A DNA stretch of 64,000 nucleotides. Origin: Myxococcota bacterium. Its GTDB lineage: Bacteria; Myxococcota_A; Bradymonadia; UBA7976; UBA1532. The position numbers and the translations under genes were made by a program. The notes below the pieces were generated by a model. That model was given only the letters and a program-made list of their open reading frames with translations, was not told the DNA's origin and did no database searches. How positions within the stretch are numbered: position 1 is the first letter of the stretch; the number at the start of each line of letters is the position of its first letter. The stretch covers positions 1 through 64,000 of the forward strand of contig CAUJDF010000057.1 of NCBI GenBank assembly GCA_963169045.1. The letters run 5' to 3'. Below are positions 49,701 through 57,511 of the stretch, piece after piece.

Positions 49701-51696
49701 CTTCCCGCCCAACCCCAACGGCATCGAGACCTTCCTCGAGGCGTCCCGCGAGGGCGCGTTCGTCTATGCGGCCCATCCCTACCAGGAGGACGCCGAGTGG
49801 CAGAGCCGCGACAGCAACGGGCGACCCACCGACGACCGCTTCCTCGATCTGTCGACCGGGACGTGGGTCGACGTCGGGGGCAAGTCGAGGGTCGATCAGC
49901 GGGGGCGCCGTCGCGACCTCGTCGCGTGGCAGCAGGGGGAGTTCGCCGACTTCCACGTCAAGGGACTGCAGTTCTGGAACGGCAAGCCGGACGAGGCGGT
50001 CACGGCGGCCCACATGCCCTTCCGCGAGTTCATGGTGGCCTTCGCGCCGCCGCGCGCGAACGACCTGCTGACTTGCCTGTGGGACCAGGTCTTCGACGGC
50101 CGGGGCCCTCCCGACGACTGGAAGCAGTTCCTCGCGCGAAAGGCCGACGACTGGATCGACCCGCTCGTGCGCGACCGCGAGGACTGGATGGAGCGCGCGC
50201 GCACCGGGCTCGCGTTCCACTTCGACGACGCGCCCGACGTACGCCTCTACCGGAAGCTGTTCGTCGCCGCGGGGACGGACGCCCACGGCGACTTCAACTT
50301 CGAAGAAGGAATGATGGTGAAGGATTTGGATCGCCTGCCGGCGCTGAACCCCGGCCAGGCGTTCCACCAGTCGGCGACGAGCCGGGCGTTCGGCCGCTCC
50401 CGCACCTACGTCCTGTCCTCGGGGCGCGGCGTCTCCGGGTGGTTCTCCGCCCACGGTCCGCGCGGCCGCGCCGCCGAAGACGTGCGCGCCATGGAGGCGC
50501 TCGCCGAGGGCAACGCCATCCTCACCGACGGCCCCGTGTTCTCCTTCGCGATCGACTCCGACGCCCACTTCGACTCCGAGGCCCTGCACTGGCACTCGAG
50601 CAGGCAGGTGTTCGAGAACGACGACGGGCGCATCGGCGGCACCGGCAACTTCGACGGCGGGCGCACGATGCTCGTCGTGCGCACCTATGACGTGGCGCGC
50701 GCGCCGCACGAGGGCCTCGTGCCGCTCCGCATGACACGCGGCGGCGCCACCTGCGAGTCGCGGACCGGGCCGTCGGACACGGCGATGTACCGCGTCAAGG
50801 CCGAGGACACCGCGGATCTGGGCGGCGCCGGGCTCCACCAGTTCGACGTCTACCGCGTCGGGACGACCACGCGGCGACCCGCCGGTTTCGGCCGGCTCCG
50901 CAGGTTCGAGCGCGGCGGCCTCCGGCACCGCTTCGAGGAGTTCCTCGACCCGGCCGCGGGCGACGCGATCTCCGAGCCCTCGTTCACCTTCATGGAGCTG
51001 GGCGTTCCCGACCAGGGCGCGCCGGCCGGCCTGCGGGCGGTGGCGATGTCGAACCCCGTCTGGTCGGCGCCGGTCGACGTGTCGATCACGCTCGAGGCGC
51101 CGATCGCCCGTGGCATCGTCCCGAGGTGCGGCATGGCGGTCACATACACGTTCCCCATCTCCATGAAGCCCGACGCGTACGACGTCTTCCTGAACCAGCT
51201 CGACGCCACGGGCGACGGCGATCCCGGCCTGCAGTCCGTCCGGTTCCGTCCGCTGCTGCCGGGGTGCGTCGACGCCGGTGGCCCCCCCTGGACATGGACG
51301 GCGCACGGCGGCGTCCGGTACGCGCGCTACGTCGTCCGCAACGAGGTCCCGGTCGACCTGCGGAGCGGTCCCCTCTTCCCGAGCGACGGCGACTGCCGCG
51401 CGAAGCACGGGGACCTGCGCAGCTTCGCCCTCTTCTTCGGCGTCGCGGCCGCCTCCGCCGATCCCGCGGACGACCATCTGCGCGGACCGCTCGACTTCCA
51501 CGGCAACCAGCTCAACAGCGTCGCCGTCCTCGTGGGCACGACGCTCTCGCGCCGGCCCGGAACGCCGCCGCCGCCCAGGGACGCCGGCGTGCCGCCGCCC
51601 GAAGAGACCCCCCCCGGTCGCCCGTGCGCGCGCGACGCCGACTGTCCGCCCGGCCAGACCTGTCTCGAGGGCCGCTGCTTCCGCCGGACGCCCTGA
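46717..51696 (+). CDS. Lipoprotein fusion of subtilisin-like, CARDB and PHP domains
   Basis: The protein has 1659 residues. A lipoprotein-like signal (VWVCAGSGC, Cys41) leads to an S8-like domain (about 64-300). It has catalytic Asp73 (VVDTG), His105 (EHGT), oxyanion Asn197 (GNEG) and Ser255 (GASVAAA). A CARDB domain (about 410-520, VQNRGNVEARGAEV) follows. The region from about 800 has PHP-superfamily motifs: DVHFHS (814-819), TDHN (891-894), AHP (His1020) and GTDAH (1186-1190). PHP proteins are metal-dependent phosphoesterases. A final CARDADCPPGQTCLEG module is near the end. The start at 46717 follows GCTCGAGG; an upstream in-frame ATG is possible. Confidence 0.9.
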   Translation: MSDPTRPAASRASGRRRYPSRSTAPCVIATLAVWVCAGSGCSSERAPPAAPPAPTAEAPPPPSADEVVVAVVDTGVQRRPADLVPLLADAIDLVGPGGPAPDAEHGTVLARVVAATVAEDDAARGRATRLRILPVRVAAGDEGAPAERVARGVRAACDRGARVVLVGLSGLRPDARIDAAVAAATGGGCLVVAPVGNEGADQLGGAAASPGAVVVAPLDSQGLVSARSNLAHGRVTLGAPGEHRFEDGAARQGASVAAAVAAGIAAVLKARHPAASPETIRAALVATARPIPGVTDRLDFGRLDADAALAALEASTAAPRLERVACLPLRPRPGGEVFCRARARNASASAGGGGAFALFADGRELGRVDVAPLGPWEARDVELRLAAAALPATPTALDARLGSARAPVRPSPVPSAADDPDLVLARLDVDAVPVPGGEEVRVRATVQNRGNVEARGAEVAFAFGDAALPAPARIASLPPGGSAEVETRWRAPASAQGARGLLVAGVAPLRGEADLENNLGLRRLRLDGPDDPQRLQYADTQEELEIVVDAPHSVRRGGYIPVLFYLPEASQEWTLAAGMNTKLVFGSGFSFDLAVAMPTLYRLRVWDLHALARDFAHERAQARDAGMNTGDLYDGACRTNGPTRQSLSRARDRTLLDIFNRSGPAAVVDDTRPDKFERWAQRRFTVEGLRPADIVDARGRSFDGRLFDLYRTLVRPREGDHVVARLPVAGLATEAQGARRFAHLLVEAEYFARPYLASLALPTNAGDRAGLAGLPQVIADGDTHTLGHRRNLRILRVQLGGDLPRLHRDDRYFDVHFHSIAETPGSRYSSLVLAPEKAFGGPLQMLAESAVAVGLVDDPATSWGVAAGTTPPPVRPGTISPELLTDRVIATDHNVFFSPERCAPGDGACLANQPLYMGDAVPAPSADMMRPGESERGFMERLLGLTWAEEVSLASRNIGAHALSYWNDHVEGPWYGRGLLLTTASDVALTLGHAAFPPNPNGIETFLEASREGAFVYAAHPYQEDAEWQSRDSNGRPTDDRFLDLSTGTWVDVGGKSRVDQRGRRRDLVAWQQGEFADFHVKGLQFWNGKPDEAVTAAHMPFREFMVAFAPPRANDLLTCLWDQVFDGRGPPDDWKQFLARKADDWIDPLVRDREDWMERARTGLAFHFDDAPDVRLYRKLFVAAGTDAHGDFNFEEGMMVKDLDRLPALNPGQAFHQSATSRAFGRSRTYVLSSGRGVSGWFSAHGPRGRAAEDVRAMEALAEGNAILTDGPVFSFAIDSDAHFDSEALHWHSSRQVFENDDGRIGGTGNFDGGRTMLVVRTYDVARAPHEGLVPLRMTRGGATCESRTGPSDTAMYRVKAEDTADLGGAGLHQFDVYRVGTTTRRPAGFGRLRRFERGGLRHRFEEFLDPAAGDAISEPSFTFMELGVPDQGAPAGLRAVAMSNPVWSAPVDVSITLEAPIARGIVPRCGMAVTYTFPISMKPDAYDVFLNQLDATGDGDPGLQSVRFRPLLPGCVDAGGPPWTWTAHGGVRYARYVVRNEVPVDLRSGPLFPSDGDCRAKHGDLRSFALFFGVAAASADPADDHLRGPLDFHGNQLNSVAVLVGTTLSRRPGTPPPPRDAGVPPPEETPPGRPCARDADCPPGQTCLEGRCFRRTP

Positions 51697-51860
51697 GGCG
51701 CGGGGCGACGAGCGTCCTCGCGAGCCGCGACGCGTCCGGACATCCCGCCGGTGTTCCCGGTCCGGGCGTGGGCGCGCGCCGAGGAGGCCGCGTGACGGAT
51801 TGGTCCGCGGCGCCGGACCGTCGTACCTTCGCCGGCACGCGTGGAGGAGGGCGGGACCGC

Positions 51861-53744
51861 ATGCGCCGATGGACGTTCCTCGCCGGGCTGCTGGCGCTCG
51901 GCTGCGCGCGCGTCGAGACCCCGGACGGCGCCGGCGGCGCGCCCGACGCGGCGACCGCGGACGCCGAGCCCGGCGACGACGTCGACGCGGCACCCGGCGT
52001 CGACGCCGCTGCGCCCGGCGGCGTCGACGCCGCTGCGCCCGGGTGTCCCGCGGCGGCCGCCTGCGGGGCGCGCGAGTGCGGCGCCGATCCCGTCTGCGGG
52101 GTGTCCTGCGGGCGCTGCCCCGAGCAACACCGCTGCGACGACGGCGCCTGCGCCTGCGCCCCCGCGTGCGACGGGCGCGCCTGCGGCGACGACGCCTGCG
52201 GCGGCCGCTGCGGCGAGTGCCTGCCCGGGACGTTCTGCGACGGCGTCCGCTGCCGGGAGGTCCCGTCCCAGTGCCCCGGCGCCGCCGACTGCGGCGGGCG
52301 CGCCTGCGGGCCCGACCCCATCTGCGGCACCGAGTGCGGCGCCTGCCCCGCGGGACACCGCTGCGAGGACGGCCAGTGCCGCTGCGTCGCCGACTGCCGC
52401 GGCCTCGCCTGCGGGTCCGACCCGGTCTGCGGCACCGACTGCGGGGGCTGCCCCGACGGCCAGCGCTGCGACGGCGGGCGCTGCCGCTGCGTGCCGGCGT
52501 GCGACGGCCGCGCGTGCGGCGACGACGGCTGCGGCGGGTCCTGCGGGGCGTGCGCCCCCGGCTTCGCCTGCGGCGCCGACGGCCGGTGCGCCTGCGCCGG
52601 AACGGCGTGCGGCGCGCAGGCCTGCTGCGGCGCCGGCGACCAGTGCGTCGACGGACGCTGCTGCCCGCAGCACTGGCGCCGCGAGGTGGCCGGCGCCGGG
52701 CTGGCGACCCTCCTCGCCGCCCCGGACGGGCGCGTCTACGCCGCCGGCGCGAGCGGGGGCCGCATCCGCGTCACGGCGATCGACGCCTGCGGCGACCCCG
52801 TCGCCGAGACGCCCGTCGTCGTGCACCAGGAGGCCGCCTCCTCGGCGACCTCCCTCGCCTGGGCCGACGGCGACCTGCTCGTCGCCGGCACGCTCGAGGG
52901 CTTCCCCGACGACCCGGCCCAGGGTTTCTTCGCGCGCCTCGGCACGCCGGGCCTGCAGGTCCGTTGGGCGCAGCCGCTCGTGGGCAGCCTGGCCTACGAC
53001 GAGATCTTCGGCATCGCGGCCGTGCCCGGCGGCCCGATCTTCATGAGCGGCGCCGCCGACGCCCGCCAGCCGTCGCGCGGGTTCTGGGTCGTCACCGGCG
53101 ACCTGACAGGCGCGGCGTGCGGCTGGAACGGCGCCCCGGGCCACGCGGGCGCCGGCCGCGGGCTGACGTACGACGCGGCGACGGGGCGCGTCTGGGTGGC
53201 GGGCATGGTCGACGACCGCCTGGCCCTGCGCGGCTTCGACGCCGGCTGCGCGCCCGCGCGGGAGCCGTGCGCCTGTGAGGCGGTGTTCGAGGCGACGGCG
53301 CCGCCGGCGGCGGGCGACGTCTCGGCGGAGGGGCGGCGCGTCGTCCTGCGCGGGGGCGACGCCTACGTCGTCGGCTTCGGTGTGCCGGCGGACGCCGCCA
53401 ACGTCTTCGGCCTGGCCGTGCGCTTCGACCTGCGGACCGGCGAGGCCCGCGAGCGGCTCCGCTGGGACCCCACCGGGCGCACGGACGTCCTCCTGGCGGC
53501 GCTGCCGACCGACGAGGGCCTGCTCCTGGCCGGCGCCCGGGACTGGCCGCAGGGCGAGTCGTTCGAGCGGGCGACGGCGGTCGTCCTGCGCGTCTCGCCG
53601 GACCTGCGCCTGCTCGGCGAGCACGTCGTCGGGCCCGGTACCGTGGCCGACCTCGCCGCGGTGCCCGGCGCCGTGTACGTGGGCTGGACGGGCGACGGCC
53701 GCGCGGGCGTCGCCCGGTGTCGCCCCACCGGCGAGTGCCCCTGA
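51861..53744 (+). CDS. Cys-rich repeat and beta-propeller lipoprotein
   Basis: The protein has 627 residues with lipobox LLALGCA. Residues 62-245 contain about five repeats like CVPACDGRACGDDGCGGSCG, each with about eight cysteines, probably disulfide-knotted. A similar single module occurs in the 40117 protein. Residues 270-627 have repeated beta strands (DGRVYAAGASGGRIRV, LAALPTDEGLLLAGARDW) that suggest a propeller. GGAGGAGGG precedes the ATG. Exposed on the cell surface; role unknown. Confidence 0.88.
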   Translation: MRRWTFLAGLLALGCARVETPDGAGGAPDAATADAEPGDDVDAAPGVDAAAPGGVDAAAPGCPAAAACGARECGADPVCGVSCGRCPEQHRCDDGACACAPACDGRACGDDACGGRCGECLPGTFCDGVRCREVPSQCPGAADCGGRACGPDPICGTECGACPAGHRCEDGQCRCVADCRGLACGSDPVCGTDCGGCPDGQRCDGGRCRCVPACDGRACGDDGCGGSCGACAPGFACGADGRCACAGTACGAQACCGAGDQCVDGRCCPQHWRREVAGAGLATLLAAPDGRVYAAGASGGRIRVTAIDACGDPVAETPVVVHQEAASSATSLAWADGDLLVAGTLEGFPDDPAQGFFARLGTPGLQVRWAQPLVGSLAYDEIFGIAAVPGGPIFMSGAADARQPSRGFWVVTGDLTGAACGWNGAPGHAGAGRGLTYDAATGRVWVAGMVDDRLALRGFDAGCAPAREPCACEAVFEATAPPAAGDVSAEGRRVVLRGGDAYVVGFGVPADAANVFGLAVRFDLRTGEARERLRWDPTGRTDVLLAALPTDEGLLLAGARDWPQGESFERATAVVLRVSPDLRLLGEHVVGPGTVADLAAVPGAVYVGWTGDGRAGVARCRPTGECP

Positions 53745-53772
53745 GAGCCCGCCTGCTGCGCGTGCCGCCCGA

Positions 53773-53809
53773 CACGCCGGCGTCCCGCGCCGGGGGGACG
53801 CCCGGCGTG
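53773..53809 (+). terminator. Hairpin after the Cys-rich lipoprotein
   Basis: Bases 53773-53786 pair with 53795-53809 (14-bp stem with one bulged base, 8-nt loop). It begins 29 bases after the stop at 53744. No T run follows. Confidence 0.55.
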
Positions 53810-53886
53810 CCCGGCGGCGTTGCAGGACCGCCCGCTCGAAGTCGCCGTGCCCCCGCGCGCCCGCTTCTTCGATGTCGCCCCGTGGC

Positions 53887-54220
53887 TCGACTCGCCGGCG
53901 CCTCCACCGTTTCGTAGCCGCCCCCGCCTCGACTCGCCGGCGCCTCCACCGTTTCGTAGCCGCCCCCGCCTCGACTCGCTGGCGCCTCCACCGTTTCGTA
54001 GCCGCCCCCGCCTCGACTCGCCGGCGCCTCTACCGTTTCGTAGCCGCCCCCGGCTCGACTCGCCGGCGCCTCCACTCTTCCGGAAGCGCCCCCGGCTCGA
54101 CTCGCCGGCGCGCCCACTCTTCCGGAAGCGCCCCCGGCTCGACTCGCCGGGCGCCCACTCTTCCGGAGGCGCCCCCGGCTCGACTCGCCGGGCGCGCACT
54201 CTTCCGGAAGCGCCCCCGGC
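53887..54220. repeat. Minisatellite: eight tandem units of 41-42 bp in two types
   Basis: Units start at 53887, 53929, 53971, 54013, 54055, 54097, 54139 and 54180, with a partial ninth from 54221. All start TCGACTCGC. Units 1-4 share CCGTTTCGTAGCCGCCCCC; units 5-8 share CACTCTTCCGGAAGCGCCCC or close variants, with a palindromic CTTCCGGAAG in units 5, 6 and 8. Units 7 and 8 are 41 bp, so they break any reading frame. This is probably non-coding variable DNA between two genes. Confidence 0.9.
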
Positions 54221-54426
54221 TCGACTCGCCGGGCGCCGCGAGCGCCGCCGCGCGCGCTCCCCGCCGCCTGCGGCGCCGCGCGCGCGCCGCCGCCCGCGTC
54301 GCCGCGTCGCCTGCGTCCTCGCGCGACGGCGCCGCGCGCTCGCCGCCGCCCGCGTCGCCCGCGCCCTCGCGGGACGGCGGTGTCCGCCGGGCGAGCGCCT
54401 CGGCACGCGACGCGTCGGGCGCGTCC

Positions 54427-54512
54427 GTCGTGCCGCGTCGCCTACGTGGCCGCGCGCCGCGCGCTCGCCGTCGTGCCGCGTCGCCTACGTGGCCGCGCGC
54501 CGCGCGCTCGCC
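54427..54512. repeat. 43-bp perfect direct repeat
   Basis: Bases 54427-54469 and 54470-54512 are identical, starting GTCGTGCCGCGTCGCCTACG. The second copy holds the stop codon of the J-domain gene (54485-54487). A 43-bp unit is not a multiple of three. Confidence 0.9.
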
Positions 54513-55795
54513 GCCGCCCGCGTCGCCGCGTCGCCCGCTTCCCCCGCGGCCTCGCGCAGCGCCGCCTCGGCCCGTTGCATGGCGACCGGCGGCGCCGTCC
54601 GCTGCGCGCCGCGCGCCGCCTCCGCCGCCGCCTGCGCGCTCGCCGCCGCCTCCGTCGCCGCCGTCGCGTGTCCCTGCACCCGCGCGGTCACGTCGCGGAT
54701 CGACCGGAAGCGGTCCTCGGACGCCGCCAGCGTCGACTCGCCGGTGAGCGCGATGCGCTCGGCCTGCTCCGCCCGATCGAGCGCCGCCGCCGCGCGCTGC
54801 GCCATCGCCGCCAGCGCGGCGGCGACCGACGCGTCGGCCGCGTCGCGCTCCACCCGCGACAGCCCGGCCGCCACCGCGGCGGCCACGAGCGCCGCCTCCG
54901 CCGCCGGCGTCGCGTCGGCCACCGCCGCCTGCAGGCGCGTGCGCGCCGAGCGCGCGTTCTCCACGGCGCTCTTCGCCCGCTGCGCCGCGTTGCCCGCCTC
55001 CATCGACCGCTGCGCCGCGCGCCGCGCCGCGGCCTCGGCCTCCGCCACGCGCGACTGTGCCGCGTCCCACGCTGCCTTCGCCGCGCCGGCGACCCGCGTC
55101 GGTGCCGTCTGCAGCGCTACCTTCGCCACGCGCGCGTGCCGCTCCGCCTCGGAGGCCGCCCGCCGCGCGTCCGCGCCCGGCCGCGCCGCCCGCTGCGCCG
55201 CCTCGCGCGCGTCGGCCGCCGCCAGGCGCGCGTCCCCCGCCAGGCCGTCGACCATCGCGCGCTCCGCGTCGGCCAGCACCGCGTCGCGCGCCCGCGCCGC
55301 GGCCCCCGCCTCGCGCCCGGCCTCCGTCGCGGCCGCCTCCGCCGCCCGCAGCGCCGACGCCGCCGCCCAGAGCGCCGCGCGCACGTTCGTCGCGAACTGC
55401 GCCACGCGCCGCGCCACCTCTTCGGCGTGGCCCACGGCCACCTCGGCGCGCCGCAGCGCGTCCGCCGCCGTCGGTGGCGCCACCGGCTGCCGCGCCCGCT
55501 GCCGCGCCGCCTCCCGGGAGGCGTCCCACGACGGACCCGACGGCCGCGCCTCCCGCGGCGGGCTCGACGGCCGGCGCGGCGCCGTCGCCTCCACCGCCCG
55601 GCGCCGCCGGACCTCGGCGTACGCGGCGTTGAGCGCCTTCGTCTTCTCCTCGGCCGCGGCCACCGCCGACTCGCCCTCGGTGAAGACCCGATCCGGGTGG
55701 GCCTCGCGCACCCGCGCCAGCCAGGCGGCGCGCACCTCGGCGTCGTCGGCGTCCGGCGCGACGCCAAGCAGCGCGAAGGGATCCTTGCCGCTCAT
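54485..55795 (-). CDS. J-domain protein with long Ala-rich helical tail
   Basis: The protein has 436 residues. The N-terminus is a J-domain: DPFALLGVAPDADDAEVRAA and the HPD motif in REAHPDRVF, so it should stimulate an Hsp70. The remaining 340 residues are extremely Ala-rich with charged residues in a helical pattern (coiled coil or long helix) and no recognised fold. The ATG at 55795 follows CAGGGGG. The C-terminus lies in the 43-bp duplication. Confidence 0.85.
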   Translation of the reverse strand: MSGKDPFALLGVAPDADDAEVRAAWLARVREAHPDRVFTEGESAVAAAEEKTKALNAAYAEVRRRRAVEATAPRRPSSPPREARPSGPSWDASREAARQRARQPVAPPTAADALRRAEVAVGHAEEVARRVAQFATNVRAALWAAASALRAAEAAATEAGREAGAAARARDAVLADAERAMVDGLAGDARLAAADAREAAQRAARPGADARRAASEAERHARVAKVALQTAPTRVAGAAKAAWDAAQSRVAEAEAAARRAAQRSMEAGNAAQRAKSAVENARSARTRLQAAVADATPAAEAALVAAAVAAGLSRVERDAADASVAAALAAMAQRAAAALDRAEQAERIALTGESTLAASEDRFRSIRDVTARVQGHATAATEAAASAQAAAEAARGAQRTAPPVAMQRAEAALREAAGEAGDAATRAAASARRAAT

Positions 55796-55860
55796 CCCCC
55801 TGACGGTAGCACGCGCCTTTGACAGGGCGCCCGGCGCGGCCACACCATCGACGCCGGCCC

Positions 55861-56634
55861 ATGCGCACGATCACGGCGATCCTCCTGCTCCTGGCGGCGG
55901 GCTGCACCTCCGACCGCGAGGAGCGCGAGTGGGGCGAGCGCCTCGCCGCCGAGATCCGCCAGCAGGTGACGCTGCTGCCCGAGGACGACCCGTCGACCCT
56001 CTGGGCGCGCGCGGTGCTCGACTCGCTGCTGGTCGCGTCGGCGACCTTCCGCGCGCCTACCGCCGTCGGGGGCTACCGCCTCGACATCATCGACGAGCCC
56101 GGCGTGGCCAACGCCTTCGCGCTGCCCGGCGGCCAGCTCTACCTGACCACGGGCATGCTGCTCGTCTCGAAGGACTGCGCCGAGGTGGCCGGCGTGCTCG
56201 CCCACGAGATCGGCCACGTCGTCGAGCGCCACGCGGTCGAGCAGGCGGAGGCGCAGCGCGCGGGGAACTGGCTCTCGCGCTTGTTTTTCGGCGGCGGCGA
56301 CGAGGGCGGCGCCGCGAGCGCGGTGTTCCAGGTGATGCAGGGCACCGCGTTCAACCGACGCGACGAGTCGGAGGCCGACGCGGTCGCGGTGCGCATCGCC
56401 GGCGACTCCGGCTACGACCCCGAGGGCGTCGTGCGCTTCCTCGAGCGCGCGGCGGGCGGCGGCCAGACCGGCTTCTTCGACAGCCACCCCGCCACCCCCG
56501 AGCGGCGCGCCCACGTGGCCGAGGTGATCGGCGATCTGTACCCCGGCGGCCCCCCGGCGGGCCGCGACTGCCCGACGCTCGCCGGCCCGCTCGAGCCCGT
56601 GCAGGCGCGCCTCGCGGGCAGAAGGCGCCGATGA
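55861..56634 (+). CDS. M48-family zinc metalloprotease lipoprotein
   Basis: This 257-residue protein has lipobox LLAAGC. The zinc motif HEIGH (115-119) is preceded by VLA, and the third ligand Glu171 is in DESEAD, as in the M48 family. The group includes outer-membrane quality-control proteases such as BepA and LoiP. It overlaps the next start (ATGA at 56631-56634), so the two genes are coupled. Confidence 0.93.
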   Translation: MRTITAILLLLAAGCTSDREEREWGERLAAEIRQQVTLLPEDDPSTLWARAVLDSLLVASATFRAPTAVGGYRLDIIDEPGVANAFALPGGQLYLTTGMLLVSKDCAEVAGVLAHEIGHVVERHAVEQAEAQRAGNWLSRLFFGGGDEGGAASAVFQVMQGTAFNRRDESEADAVAVRIAGDSGYDPEGVVRFLERAAGGGQTGFFDSHPATPERRAHVAEVIGDLYPGGPPAGRDCPTLAGPLEPVQARLAGRRRR

Positions 56635-57506
56635 CCCGCCATCCGCCGCCCCGCATCCGCTGCGCCCGGCATCCCGAGGTGTTCGCGGAGATGCGCTGCG
56701 AGACCTGTACGCGGCCCTGGTGCGATCCGTGCGTCGCGCGCCCGCCCCAGCGCGGCGTCGTCCTGCGCATCTGCCCGGTCTGCGACGGCCGCGGCCGCCT
56801 GCGCGCGTTCGAGAAGCCGGAGCGCGTCGGCGACTTCGCCCGCCTGCTGCCCGGCGTCTGGAAGTACCCGGTGCGCGGCCACGGCTGGCTGGCGCTGCTC
56901 GCCGGCGCGATCGTCTTCGGTCTGCTCGCCCTGGCGCTGAAGTGGGGCGGCCGCATGGTGCCGGGCGCGGCGCTCATCGTCGGCGCCTCGTTCGGCTCGT
57001 ATCTGTGGATGTTCTACCTGTCGATCGTCTCGAGCACGGCCGACGGCGCCGACGAGCTGCCCGACTGGCCGGACCTCGGCACCGCCCACGAGCGCGTCCT
57101 GCCCCTGCTGCGGCTCGCCGCCGCCCTCGCGCTGTGCCTGACGCCGGCGGCGGTCGGCTGGTTCGCGTTCCACGTGCCGGCCATGGGTTTCCTCGCCCTG
57201 CTGGTCGCCGGCCTCACCTACCTGCCGATCTGCATCCTGGCGCTGGCGCTCGGCGGCCGCATGGTCGACCTCAGCCCGCACAAGCTCTTGCCGGCGGTCG
57301 CGCGCGCCGGGCCGGCCTACCTCGTGGCCTGCGGGGCCCTCCTGCTGGTCTTCGGCGTCCGCTGGGTCGTGCAGGCGGTGCTCGGCGGCTTCCCGCTGCT
57401 CGAGGCGCTCGCCGGGGGTCTGCTCGGCAGCTACTTCCTGACCGTGCAGATGCGGATCATCGGCCTGCTCTACCGCACGCACGAGAAGCGCATGCGCCTG
57501 CTCTGA
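56631..57506 (+). CDS. B-box-like zinc finger plus multi-helix membrane protein
   Basis: This 291-residue protein has an N-terminal B-box-like finger: C11, H14, C23, C26, C31, C34, C48 and C51. A linker leads to about five or six membrane helices, starting GHGWLALLAGAIVFGLLALAL and ending in YFLTVQMRIIGLLY. Similar bacterial proteins with a B-box finger and a DUF4013/Yip1-like membrane region are known without a role. It is coupled to the M48 protease gene, so it may be its partner or substrate-handling protein. Confidence 0.85.
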   Translation: MTRHPPPRIRCARHPEVFAEMRCETCTRPWCDPCVARPPQRGVVLRICPVCDGRGRLRAFEKPERVGDFARLLPGVWKYPVRGHGWLALLAGAIVFGLLALALKWGGRMVPGAALIVGASFGSYLWMFYLSIVSSTADGADELPDWPDLGTAHERVLPLLRLAAALALCLTPAAVGWFAFHVPAMGFLALLVAGLTYLPICILALALGGRMVDLSPHKLLPAVARAGPAYLVACGALLLVFGVRWVVQAVLGGFPLLEALAGGLLGSYFLTVQMRIIGLLYRTHEKRMRLL

Positions 57507-57511
57507 TCTGA

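Larger units (their letters stand above)
53745..54484. other. 740-bp gene-free stretch with hairpin and repeats
   Basis: No gene is supported here. It holds a strong hairpin (53773-53809), a 42-bp minisatellite (53887-54220), a low-complexity GC-rich stretch (54238-54426), and the start of a 43-bp direct repeat. Open frames run through it on both strands because GC-rich DNA lacks stops, but none has a credible start and coding pattern. Confidence 0.75.

Noticed and set aside
45373-51993. Very long open frame (over 2000 codons) on the minus strand opposite the kinase and PHP genes
   Set aside because: It is antisense to two well-supported genes and its amino acids are Arg/Gly/Ala-rich, as expected from reading GC-rich genes in the wrong frame.
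53092-54117. Minus-strand frame giving 14-residue repeats (YETVEAPASRGGGG) over the minisatellite
   Set aside because: It runs into the antisense of the Cys-rich lipoprotein gene, has only a poor GTG start, and 41-bp units break the frame.
53887-54220. CRISPR array
   Set aside because: Units are contiguous without unique spacers.
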